Shown: positions 1 to 6,252, numbered from the stretch's first letter. The stretch is 6,307 nt of DNA from an uncultured Brevundimonas sp. (GCF_943913055.1 NZ_CALTWS010000162.1:1-6307); one strand, 5' to 3'. Program-made: numbers and translations. Notes: a model not told the origin generated them from the sequence alone.

Positions 1-63
1 CAGCGGGAGAGCACCTCGTTCACACCGAGGGGGTCACAGGTTCAATCCCTGTCGCATCCACCA
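1..63 (+). tRNA. tRNA-Val(CAC), 3' part, truncated by window start
   Basis: The sequence folds as the last five-sixths of a tRNA. Positions 9-12 (GAGC) are the 3' half of the D stem. CCTCG (14-18) pairs with CGAGG (26-30) around a 7-base loop TTCACAC, whose anticodon at 21-23 is CAC, reading the valine codon GTG. A 5-base variable loop follows at 31-35. The T stem ACAGG (36-40) pairs with CCTGT (48-52) around TTCAATC. The 3' acceptor strand is 53-59, the discriminator is A60, and the CCA end is encoded at 61-63. The 5' acceptor strand and the 5' half of the D stem lie before the window, so acceptor pairing cannot be checked. I see no T-tract terminator directly after it. Confidence 0.95.
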
Positions 64-202
64 TCATCCAGCACCACCGACAGGCCACTACATGGTCCAT
101 TCTGACGACAAGGTTAAGTCAGATTAAGATTACCCGATGTAAACCGTGGTTGTTGGCAGGTTTCTAACCTTGCTTGTTACCGTCAAGTTCAAGCCTGTCC
201 TT

Positions 203-208
203 TTATAT
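203..208 (+). promoter_or_regulatory. possible -10 element (TTATAT)
   Basis: An AT-rich hexamer TTATAT stands out in the GC-rich leader 33 bases before the ATG at 241. No convincing -35 hexamer lies 16-18 bases upstream; the nearest TTG-type match, TTGTTA at 174-179, would give a 23-base spacer. The rest of the 64-240 leader shows no gene and no strong terminator hairpin. The 241-663 gene must have a promoter in this leader or share the tRNA transcript, but this particular call is weak. Confidence 0.25.
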
Positions 209-231
209 CGCAGTGTCGATTGCGACGTGAT

Positions 232-236
232 GAGGA
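232..236 (+). promoter_or_regulatory. Shine-Dalgarno GAGGA that decides the start of the 241-663 gene
   Basis: GAGGA sits four bases before ATG 241. An in-frame TTG at 220 would extend the protein by seven charged residues (MRRDEDK), but nothing like a Shine-Dalgarno precedes it. Starting at ATG 241 also gives a cleaner signal peptide. The spacing is a little short but usable. Confidence 0.6.
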
Positions 237-240
237 CAAA

Positions 241-663
241 ATGTCTACTACACAAAAAGCGACATTGTCGGTTGGTATGCTTGCTGCGGTGGCCGCGATT
301 GCTCTGGCTCCGACGTCCGCATCTGCCCAGCACAAGTCCGGCACCTATCGCCTGACGGCCCGTGTCCCTGTGGCCTGCTGGGTTCGCCCGGAACAGGCGA
401 TGAGTTCGGAAACTGTGACCGGTCGGGTGGTCGAAGCGTGCAACAGCCCCGGCGGGTTCGTGGTCAATGCAAGCTATCGTCAGCTTCAGGCCGGCGAGTC
501 GGCGCGTCTGCGTTATGCCGACACCCTGCTGGACCTGCCGAAAACCGGGAATGTGACGTTGCGCCGGTCGCGGATCGCGCAAATCCGCACCGTCAACTAC
601 GCGTTTGAGGAAGCCCGACTGGACACGCCCGTCGTGCTGGTCCTGTCGATCCAGCCAATTTGA
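241..663 (+). CDS. small secreted two-cysteine protein, probable pilin-like/beta-sandwich fold
   Basis: I do not recognise a named family for this 140-residue protein. Residues 1-30 form a Sec signal peptide with a hydrophobic core (VGMLAAVAAIALA) and an ASA|Q cleavage site. The mature part of about 110 residues begins with an alternating strand (GTYRLTARVPVAC) and has exactly two cysteines, C46 and C67, suited to one disulfide. It ends in a beta-like strand, VVLVLSIQPI. A Cys about 16 residues into the mature chain and a terminal hydrophobic strand are also seen in spore-coat-U/Csu pilin subunits, so a pilin-like fold is my inference. The protein is shorter than a usual pilin domain. It is convergent with the pilus operon, with four bases between the two stops, and has its own ribosome site. 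It could be an accessory subunit or an unrelated envelope protein. The ATG at 241 is preferred over TTG 220 because of the GAGGA site. Confidence 0.8.
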   Translation: MSTTQKATLSVGMLAAVAAIALAPTSASAQHKSGTYRLTARVPVACWVRPEQAMSSETVTGRVVEACNSPGGFVVNASYRQLQAGESARLRYADTLLDLPKTGNVTLRRSRIAQIRTVNYAFEEARLDTPVVLVLSIQPI

Positions 664-667
664 GACG

Positions 668-1582
668 TCAGAACGGGGCGAGCGTCAGTGTCAGCAGGTC
701 GGAATAGCGCCCTGCCCTCGCCCCTTCGACACTGCCGACCTGCAGCACCAACGGATAGTTGTCGTCTCGCAGGCCACCACCGGGCGAAGAACGCAGAGCC
801 GACGGATCACCCAGATCGATCCGCTCTCCGCCCAGGCTGAGCGAATAGGGCACGGACCATCCGCGCGAGCCGCTGACCAGGCGACCCTGATTTTCGGAAC
901 TGACATCGACGCGATAGCCGCGCGTGCTGCGAACCCACAGCGAGACCGGCAGGCTGACCGCCCCTTCGGACAGTTCACCCAGATCGATGCGGGCCACCCC
1001 GCCACGACGATTGAACGTCCCCGCCAGACCCATGACGGCCGACGGCCGAACGTCCAGCGCCAGATTCACCTGACGCTCGGCCTCGACCATCATATTGGGG
1101 CGCACGACGGCGAATGAAACGGTCTGCTGGAACAGACCGTCGGCTCCCAGATTTCGGTCGTCGACAGAGAGGCTGTAGCGTTTGATGACCCGCTGCCCGG
1201 CCTCGACGACCAGTTGCTGACGCTGCGTCTGGCCCAGGGCGACACCGCCATAGGGGGTCAGATCGCGCCCGTCGAACTCATCGACCAGGACATAGGGCAG
1301 CCGACTGGCCGACGACACCGTCGTGCTTTCCAGTCCATAGGGTTCACCATTCAGCCGCACGCTGACATCGCCGCGGCAGGTGCGGTCGCCGTCGTTGACA
1401 TAGGTGATCTGGAACGACCCGGTGGCACGCTCTCCACTGAACGGATCGTAGGCTGCGATGACCCACTGGGTCGACTGAGGGTCGATGCGCAGCTGACAAT
1501 CGCGTGCGGGTGCAGCGGTCTGGGCACTGGCGGCCCCGCCGATGCCGGCCAGAGCCAGGGCGAGAACGAACAGGGTCTTCAT
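668..1582 (-). CDS. CsuE-like two-domain tip subunit of an archaic chaperone-usher pilus (spore coat U-like domain)
   Basis: This 304-residue exported protein is the probable pilus tip subunit. Residues 1-20 are a Sec signal peptide (cleavage ASA|Q). The N-terminal domain spans roughly 25-165 and holds the only two cysteines, C29 and C69. The C-terminal domain, about 172-304, has the spore coat U/Csu pattern: RGYRVDVSSENQG at 221-233, VPYSLSLGGERIDLG at 244-258, and a closing AGRYSDLLTLTLAPF strand. The first Cys lies only nine residues into the mature chain, so little sequence is left for an N-terminal donor strand. That fits a terminal subunit needing no partner beyond it. Two domains, about 300 residues and the last place after chaperone and usher match CsuE. 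The ATG overlaps the usher stop (ATGA) and has an excellent GGGAGGT site. Ligand binding cannot be read from the sequence. The C-terminal domain lacks cysteines, unlike many pilin domains. Confidence 0.85.
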   Translation of the reverse strand: MKTLFVLALALAGIGGAASAQTAAPARDCQLRIDPQSTQWVIAAYDPFSGERATGSFQITYVNDGDRTCRGDVSVRLNGEPYGLESTTVSSASRLPYVLVDEFDGRDLTPYGGVALGQTQRQQLVVEAGQRVIKRYSLSVDDRNLGADGLFQQTVSFAVVRPNMMVEAERQVNLALDVRPSAVMGLAGTFNRRGGVARIDLGELSEGAVSLPVSLWVRSTRGYRVDVSSENQGRLVSGSRGWSVPYSLSLGGERIDLGDPSALRSSPGGGLRDDNYPLVLQVGSVEGARAGRYSDLLTLTLAPF

Positions 1583-4299
1583 TGCGACCTCCCTTGATTG
1601 ACAGGCACGGCGACCTGAACCCTTTGCAGGTTCAGCAGGCCGTCGCTGTCCGCAGGCACTTCGAACTCGAAGGTCTGACGTGGATCCGTAAGCAGTTCGA
1701 CGCGGTAGCGCACGCCGGGACGCAACCCCTGCATGGCGAACCGGCCGACCGTATTGGTGAAGAACGGCACCGGCGTCGCATCTGGCTCGTTCGCAGGCCG
1801 CAGACGGCCGGAAACCAGGGCCAACGGCACCTCTCCATCGCCGACCAATGTCCCAAGCGCGCTGACATAGGCGTCGGTGCCGACCTCATAGGCATAGCCA
1901 GACTTGTAGGTCGGGCGCAGGCGCAGAATGCCTTCGCCGATGTCATAACCCGCGGGCGCATCGACGACGTCATAGCGCAGCGACTGGTTCACATACGATC
2001 CCAACGCATTGTCGAGCGCCGGACCCAGCACGCCGCTGGAGGCATTGTAGCGGCCGCCGTCCAGATCGTCGCCCGTGATGACCCGGCGATTGCCGAGCGT
2101 TTCATGCGGATACAGGATGGCGAAGCTGTCCCCGATCCGGCGACCCAAGGCGACCTTACCGCCCGCATAGGCGACGCTGCTGGTCAGGGCCAGCGACGTG
2201 ACCTGCTGATCCGTCAGGGAGTTGAAGCTGCGTCCAAACGCGGCGTGCGCCAGGTTGGCGTCGAACCGGTTGCCGACATAGCCGACCGAGCCGCTCAAGC
2301 TGCCCGCGCCGCGATCATAGGAGGCCAGGGCGCTGGCATTGGTCGATCCGACGCGGCCGTCTCCCGTCTGGAAGAAGGAGACCGAGCCGGAGTCGCTGGC
2401 GCTTTCGTAACGCGCGTCCATTCGGGTGTCATAGCGCGGCGTCCACACCAGTCCGATATTGATGCCGACGTTGTCGCGCGCGATCGTCGATTGATCGAAC
2501 TCGGTGTAGCTGATCCCGCCTTGCAGGGTGAACTGGTCGGACACCCGATAGGACAGGTCGGCGGATGCCTGGTAGGAGTCGCCGAAGCCGTCGCGCCCCT
2601 TCTGATAGGAGGCATCGACTGAACCGAACAGACGGTCGTTGAACACCCGCGAGTAGACCGCCGTGAAGGTGAATTCGATAGGGTTCTGACCATTGGTGTT
2701 ACCCAGTGTCGCGAATTCGCGCGAGACATGGTCCAGTTGCAGCGAGGCCCGATCGACCTGGTCGCCGCGATTGATGAAGACGTCATAGATGACGGCGGCG
2801 GCATAACCGGTGCCGATGCCGTCCGCATTACTCACGGCCGCATTGAACTGTAGGCGATTGCCGCCGGGCAGGATGAACTGCGTCTGCCCATCCACCATCT
2901 GGACGGCCTCGCTGACCTGTAGGCCGACGCCGACGGCAGGGCGATCTACGAAAGCCTTACGGAAATAGCCGGTGAAGGCCGGGTCGCCGTCGTCATAGTT
3001 GGGCGAGCCAATGGCCAGGGGCGCAACGACGCCCAGATAGGCCCCGTACTCGTAGTCTCCCGGCTCCAGGTCGATCGCGTCAAGATAGGCACGGTAGGAC
3101 ACGACGGACGACTGACCGCTGTCGTCGACGATCTGAAGCTGTACGTCGTTACTGCCGATTTCGAGCGGCAGGTTGGTGAAGTCGTACTGACCGGCGTCCA
3201 GGCGAAACTCGCGAACCAATACGCCGTTACGGAGGACCCGAACGGTCGAATCCGACTGCAGCAACACCTGGCGATCACCCGACAGCAGCCCCGGCCTGAA
3301 GCTGTTAAAGCGCCGCGTCTGACGCACAACGCCCAAGCCGCCCATATTGACGAAGCCCTGACGCCCGCGGGTTTCGGTCTCCAGATCCCCGAGGGAGAAG
3401 CGTCGAAACTGCTCTGGTTGGTCATAGACCAGGCGTGCGTAGCGGCGGATGAATTCGTAGTCCTGGGTGAACTGATCTTCACGACCCTGGAAATCGAACT
3501 CGAACACGGTCGAGCCATAACGGGCCGCGCCGTTCAGGAAGACACTGGGTGTCGGGCTCGCAGATTGCCCCGGAGCCGTGTTCGACCGGTAAAAGCCGAC
3601 GACCGTCGAGTTGAGGTAGGCGCTGACGGTGTCAGGCGGCAAGCCTGGCTCTTCAGCCTCCCCTGCGTAGAAGACGGACTCTACCGTTCGCTTGGACGGA
3701 TCGATACGGAGAACGAGGATCGACAAAGCATTGGGGTCGTAGTCCAGCACAATGCCGGTCGCGGCGAGGTCTTGCGCCTCGAAGCCGTCACGCCCGGCCA
3801 GGGCCGCCGCCAGATCGGCCTTACCCTGATCGTTGAGCAGGGGCTGCAACAGGTCGATGAAAGGCTGGGCCTGGACGACGAACCGATCGTCGCGGGTCAA
3901 CAGGACCGGCAGTTCCCCCAGGGTACGCCGGTTGAACGTCATCGGCACGGTGAGTTCGATATCCCGGTCGAACGGGTTGATATCGCGAACCTGCGCGACC
4001 TGTCCCGCCGCGACCGCCACCGGCGTCGCCGGATCCTGAGCGAGTTGGGCGGTGGACTCCGGCACGGGCTCGACCGGCAGCGGTGGGGGCGAAGTCACCA
4101 CTGGCGCGGGGTCTTGCGGCATATCCTTGAATACGGGCGGTGCCGTGCGCACGAACTCGGCGACATCCGGCGCATCGGCGTGCACGGCGGCGACATCGAT
4201 CGCCAGCATGGAAACGCCGCCCAGCAAGGCGATGGCCAGCCGCGCCGACGCCAGACCAGATCGCTTCACTTCGATTTCTGCGGCACCGTTGCGACGCAT
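1579..4299 (-). CDS. outer-membrane usher of the fimbrial assembly system (archaic/Csu type)
   Basis: This is the pore that receives chaperone-subunit complexes and secretes the pilus across the outer membrane. From the ATG at 4299 it has 906 residues, a normal usher length. Residues 1-41 are a long signal peptide (VHA|D). About 53-93 is a proline-rich stretch (e.g. TSPPPLPVEPVPES). An N-terminal usher domain follows at roughly 104-205 (INPFDRDIELTVPM onward). A 24-strand barrel is expected over about 230-730. The plug domain interrupts it near 343-408, with the diagnostic RVLRNGVLVREFRLDAGQYD and NLPLEIGSNDV patterns. The barrel end carries FAILYPHETLG, and the C-terminal part includes LRPTYKSGYAYEVG and a beta-rich end with GRFAMQGLRPGVRYRVELL, like a carboxypeptidase-regulatory or transthyretin-like domain. 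No cysteine is present. An in-frame GTG at 4320, overlapping the chaperone stop as GTGA, would add seven residues. I prefer ATG 4299 because a G-rich ribosome site precedes it. The stop overlaps the tip gene start. Confidence 0.93.
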   Translation of the reverse strand: MRRNGAAEIEVKRSGLASARLAIALLGGVSMLAIDVAAVHADAPDVAEFVRTAPPVFKDMPQDPAPVVTSPPPLPVEPVPESTAQLAQDPATPVAVAAGQVAQVRDINPFDRDIELTVPMTFNRRTLGELPVLLTRDDRFVVQAQPFIDLLQPLLNDQGKADLAAALAGRDGFEAQDLAATGIVLDYDPNALSILVLRIDPSKRTVESVFYAGEAEEPGLPPDTVSAYLNSTVVGFYRSNTAPGQSASPTPSVFLNGAARYGSTVFEFDFQGREDQFTQDYEFIRRYARLVYDQPEQFRRFSLGDLETETRGRQGFVNMGGLGVVRQTRRFNSFRPGLLSGDRQVLLQSDSTVRVLRNGVLVREFRLDAGQYDFTNLPLEIGSNDVQLQIVDDSGQSSVVSYRAYLDAIDLEPGDYEYGAYLGVVAPLAIGSPNYDDGDPAFTGYFRKAFVDRPAVGVGLQVSEAVQMVDGQTQFILPGGNRLQFNAAVSNADGIGTGYAAAVIYDVFINRGDQVDRASLQLDHVSREFATLGNTNGQNPIEFTFTAVYSRVFNDRLFGSVDASYQKGRDGFGDSYQASADLSYRVSDQFTLQGGISYTEFDQSTIARDNVGINIGLVWTPRYDTRMDARYESASDSGSVSFFQTGDGRVGSTNASALASYDRGAGSLSGSVGYVGNRFDANLAHAAFGRSFNSLTDQQVTSLALTSSVAYAGGKVALGRRIGDSFAILYPHETLGNRRVITGDDLDGGRYNASSGVLGPALDNALGSYVNQSLRYDVVDAPAGYDIGEGILRLRPTYKSGYAYEVGTDAYVSALGTLVGDGEVPLALVSGRLRPANEPDATPVPFFTNTVGRFAMQGLRPGVRYRVELLTDPRQTFEFEVPADSDGLLNLQRVQVAVPVNQGRSQ
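1587..1593 (-). promoter_or_regulatory. strong Shine-Dalgarno GGGAGGT for the tip-subunit gene, inside the usher gene end
   Basis: Read on the minus strand, GGGAGGT is followed by four bases (CGCA) and the ATG at 1582. It lies within the last usher codons, so the tip gene can be translated by new initiation as well as by coupling through the ATGA overlap at 1579-1582. It is the best ribosome site in the window and fixes the tip start with little doubt. Confidence 0.85.
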
Positions 4300-4301
4300 C
4301 T

Positions 4302-4308
4302 TCCCCCC
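4302..4308 (-). promoter_or_regulatory. G-rich Shine-Dalgarno-like site supporting usher start at 4299
   Basis: On the minus strand GGGGGGA lies two bases before ATG 4299. The alternative GTG at 4320 has no recognisable Shine-Dalgarno and could start only by coupling to chaperone termination. The G run is not a perfect AGGAGG and its spacing is tight, so the start choice is favoured but not settled. Confidence 0.45.
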
Positions 4309-4316
4309 GGATGATG

Positions 4317-5177
4317 TCACTGGCTAAAGCTCAACTTGATAGGCTGACCTTCGGCGAACGCTTGACCCGTGGGCACCCGGAAGACGCGGCGGCCACCGGC
4401 AGGAGCCAAATAGCCCACGCCGACGGCTTCGTTGATCTGATTGGCGGTCAGGCGGACGCGGACATCCTGACCTTGTGGATCCTTGCCCTCGAAGGTCCAG
4501 TCTGCACCGCTCATCAGCGCATAGCGCGTGCCGGTGTTGCGCAGCTCGACCTCGACGCCGGGCACTTCGCCAGGTGCGGCGGCGGGTGCGGCCGCAGTTT
4601 CTGTGGTCGCAGACGTCAGCTCCAATGGGCCAGCGGCGGTCGTCACCATGGCGGGCACAGCGGACAGCACACGCACATCGGGCTCGGCACCGGGAGGCGC
4701 GACCGTCAGCAGGGATTTCATGTGATAGACGAGCTGGACCTGGGCCCCGACGGCCGCGTCGGAGGCCGTGCCCTCGACATCGACCGGCAGCTGGTGAATG
4801 CCCACATAATAGGCGCGTGAGACGGCCAGTTCGGGGTCACCGACCCATTGGACGCGCACGACCTGGCGACCATTCACCGGGATCACACCTTGCGGCGGAA
4901 AGACCAGGAACTCATCGTCCGACGGCGTCTCGATCATCTGACCGTTTTCGTCGAACTCAATACGGGTGATCCGCGTCTCGAAGGCCAGAGAGGTCGATCC
5001 GACGTTCTGAACCTCGATCCGGGCCGACGATCCGGCACCGCGCGTAGTGATTTCAGAGACCATCGGCGAGACCCGCATGGCCTCGGCGTCGGTGATCAGG
5101 ACCAGTCCCAAAGCGAGAACCGTCGCGAGGGAATGCACGATGGCTTTCCGCATGCGTTTCATGGTTTGGATCAGCAT
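4317..5177 (-). CDS. periplasmic pilus-assembly chaperone, PapD-like fold (CsuC-type)
   Basis: This 286-residue protein should stabilise pilus subunits in the periplasm by donor-strand complementation and deliver them to the usher. Residues 1-33 are a Sec signal peptide with several basic residues and a clear hydrophobic core (LATVLALGLVLI), cleaved after AEA. Domain 1 (about 34-165) shows RVSPMVSEI, RIEVQNVG at 53-60, the long strand FETRITRIEFDENGQ, FLVFPPQGVIPVNGRQVVRVQW, and SRAYYVGIHQLPV. In my hand alignment K154, in YHMKSLLTVAP, falls where PapD has its subunit-anchoring Lys112. The PapD Arg8 equivalent is not clear. Domain 2 (about 166-286) has VELRNTGTRYALMS and carries an Ala/Pro/Thr-rich insert around 189-207. 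There are no cysteines. GGAG at 5185-5188 lies seven bases before this ATG, supporting it over the inner Met codons 6 and 9. It ends in a 4-base overlap with a possible GTG start of the usher. Confidence 0.93.
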   Translation of the reverse strand: MLIQTMKRMRKAIVHSLATVLALGLVLITDAEAMRVSPMVSEITTRGAGSSARIEVQNVGSTSLAFETRITRIEFDENGQMIETPSDDEFLVFPPQGVIPVNGRQVVRVQWVGDPELAVSRAYYVGIHQLPVDVEGTASDAAVGAQVQLVYHMKSLLTVAPPGAEPDVRVLSAVPAMVTTAAGPLELTSATTETAAAPAAAPGEVPGVEVELRNTGTRYALMSGADWTFEGKDPQGQDVRVRLTANQINEAVGVGYLAPAGGRRVFRVPTGQAFAEGQPIKLSFSQ

Positions 5178-5184
5178 GGGTCAA

Positions 5185-5188
5185 CTCC
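5185..5188 (-). promoter_or_regulatory. Shine-Dalgarno GGAG for the chaperone gene
   Basis: On the minus strand CCGGAG precedes ATG 5177, with seven bases between GGAG and the start. It selects this Met over Met6 (5162) and Met9 (5153). The chaperone therefore starts independently, not by coupling to the pilin gene 138 bases upstream. Confidence 0.7.
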
Positions 5189-5204
5189 GGATAACAGCGA
5201 TCAG

Positions 5205-5217
5205 CTTGTGCGCCGCA
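5205..5217. repeat. 13-bp near-repeat, copy 1 (upstream of chaperone)
   Basis: CTTGTGCGCCGCA here matches CTTGTGCGCGGCA at 6229-6241 in 12 of 13 bases. Its offset (1024) is close to that of the perfect 55-bp repeat (1008), so the two intergenic spacers look like diverged copies of one another. It could be a remnant of duplication or a conserved regulatory site. Confidence 0.5.
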
Positions 5218-5244
5218 TCGGTAAACAACTTGCAAACTATATGC

Positions 5245-5299
5245 CGGAGCCAGGGAGGCGATTGTGGTCGCCTCCCTGATCCCTGCCGACCCGTTTGGG
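5245..5299. repeat. 55-bp perfect direct repeat, copy 1 (after the pilin gene)
   Basis: The sequence from CGGAGCCAGGG to CGTTTGGG is identical at all 55 positions to 6253-6307. Identity stops at the left side (C5244 versus G6252). Its right boundary is unknown because the second copy is cut by the window end. The repeat contains one whole hairpin and most of a second one, and lies directly downstream of the pilin stop. Confidence 0.95.
5251..5278 (-). terminator. strong 11-bp hairpin downstream of pilin gene (terminator-like or mRNA-stabilising)
   Basis: Bases 5251-5261 (CAGGGAGGCGA) pair perfectly with 5268-5278 (TCGCCTCCCTG) around a 6-base loop. On the minus-strand transcript it begins 37 bases after the pilin stop. 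No T-tract follows it on either strand, so it is not a classic intrinsic terminator. It may cause partial termination or protect the upstream pilin mRNA from 3' exonucleases, letting pilin be made in excess over chaperone and usher. That role is inferred from other pilus operons. Confidence 0.6.
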
Positions 5300-5303
5300 T
5301 CGG
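5286..5303 (-). terminator. second hairpin, 7-bp GC-rich stem with 4-base loop, after the pilin stop
   Basis: CCGACCC (5286-5292) pairs with GGGTCGG (5297-5303) around GTTT. In the transcript it is the first structure after the pilin TAA, starting 12 bases behind it, with the 11-bp hairpin next. There is no T-tract. With its neighbour it makes a tandem stem-loop block between subunit and assembly genes. Confidence 0.55.
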
Positions 5304-5315
5304 ACTTTCAGGCCC

Positions 5316-6149
5316 TTAGATCACGTCCAGCGAGACGGTCAGGGTGTCTTCGTAGTTGCCGGCAACCAGCGACAGTTCAGGGGCCGGGACAACAATGTTC
5401 AGCAGGAACACCGACTTCCAGGCACCCTGACGGGTGCTGTTACGACGTTCACCTTCGGCGACGGTCAGTTCCTCGCTGATAGGAGCTTGCGCACCACCAT
5501 TCGGGTTCGAACCCTGCCAGGTTGCCGTGACCGAGTAGTCCAGGTCGTTGGTGAACTGGGTTTGGTCGAAGCCGACATTGGTGTCAGCGCGCATGCCGGT
5601 GGCACGGCCCTTCTCGACGGTGACGCGGTTGCGGGTATTGCAGCCGGCGACGTTGGTTTCGATCGATGCCGTAGCGTCCGCAGTCATATCGAATGCATTG
5701 GCCGGACCGACGTTGTCGCGCGTTTCGATCCCGATGATGCCGAAATCGATGTCTTGATCGACGTTACCAACAAAGAACGAGCAGTCGGCGGTAACCGTGC
5801 CGCTCAGGGTGAATGCGTTGGAGATCGAGGTAGTGGCTTCCTCGGTGTTGTCAGCCGAGAAGCCGATGATTTCGATCATCGACACATTGGCGTTGGTGTT
5901 CATCACCTGGGCCGACGCGCCTTGCAGGTAGGCCTCGGCAAAACCGGCTGGTTGGCCCGAAAACGGCTGGTTCTCGTTGAAGGTGCCGTTGCCGAACACA
6001 AACCAGTTGCCGCCATTGTAGGGGACAATCGGGCCATTGCCGCCGGGCTGATAGACAGCCATCGAGGCGTGATAGACGTCACCGGCCTGAGCGGCGGTGG
6101 ACATCAGAGCGAGGGCGGCGACGCCCGCGAGCAAACGAAGGGTTTTCAT
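5316..6149 (-). CDS. pilin-like structural subunit with Csu/spore-coat-U-type domain and long N-terminal extension
   Basis: This 277-residue exported protein is the probable fibre subunit. Residues 1-22 are a Sec signal peptide (AQA|G). Residues 23-105 are a Gly/Asn/Gln-rich region (e.g. YQPGGNGPIVPYNGGNWF) with no family I recognise. From about 110 the chain looks like a Csu-type pilin: SGTVTADC with C123, IDFGIIGI at 134-141 (the FG motif after the first strand), C170 placed 47 residues after C123 as expected for the pilin disulfide, and a final GNYEDTLTVSLDVI strand. The stretch before C123 could act as donor strand. Usual subunits have only 10-20 residues there, so the extra 80 or so are unusual. 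The start is supported by CTGGAT, with six bases between its GGA and the ATG. The stop is TAA, followed by two hairpins. I see no clear promoter in the 103 bases between its start and the repeat at 6253, so it may be co-transcribed with an upstream gene. Confidence 0.82.
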   Translation of the reverse strand: MKTLRLLAGVAALALMSTAAQAGDVYHASMAVYQPGGNGPIVPYNGGNWFVFGNGTFNENQPFSGQPAGFAEAYLQGASAQVMNTNANVSMIEIIGFSADNTEEATTSISNAFTLSGTVTADCSFFVGNVDQDIDFGIIGIETRDNVGPANAFDMTADATASIETNVAGCNTRNRVTVEKGRATGMRADTNVGFDQTQFTNDLDYSVTATWQGSNPNGGAQAPISEELTVAEGERRNSTRQGAWKSVFLLNIVVPAPELSLVAGNYEDTLTVSLDVI

Positions 6150-6228
6150 GACAAATCCAGTTCAAGAGTTCGAATGAATGAAGATGCGAGTACGGAGACC
6201 GTGACCCGGGACAATCGACGCTACTCCC

Positions 6229-6241
6229 CTTGTGCGCGGCA
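6229..6241. repeat. 13-bp near-repeat, copy 2 (upstream of pilin)
   Basis: CTTGTGCGCGGCA matches copy 1 at 5205-5217 with one mismatch. On the minus strand it overlaps a small dyad, GTGCCGCGCAC (6232-6242), which is imperfect in copy 1. Confidence 0.5.
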
Positions 6242-6252
6242 CTTCCTAGAAG

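Noticed and set aside
172..194. GCTTG/CAAGC dyad in the leader as an operator or terminator
   Set aside because: The arms are only five bases with a 13-base loop, which is expected by chance.
130..582. 150-codon minus-strand frame over the small secreted protein gene
   Set aside because: The plus-strand frame has a signal peptide and a Shine-Dalgarno site; this one has neither.
1504..2622. 372-codon plus-strand open frame opposite the usher
   Set aside because: Long antisense frames are expected in GC-rich DNA. The product has no signal, motif or family resemblance, and the usher on the other strand is clear.
3418..4314. 298-codon plus-strand open frame opposite the usher N-terminus
   Set aside because: It is rich in Arg, Gln and His as antisense frames often are, has no ribosome site I can see, and lies entirely within the usher gene.
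5251..5278. Classic rho-independent terminator
   Set aside because: The stem is strong, but no T-run follows on either strand, so full intrinsic termination is not supported. It is listed as terminator-like only.
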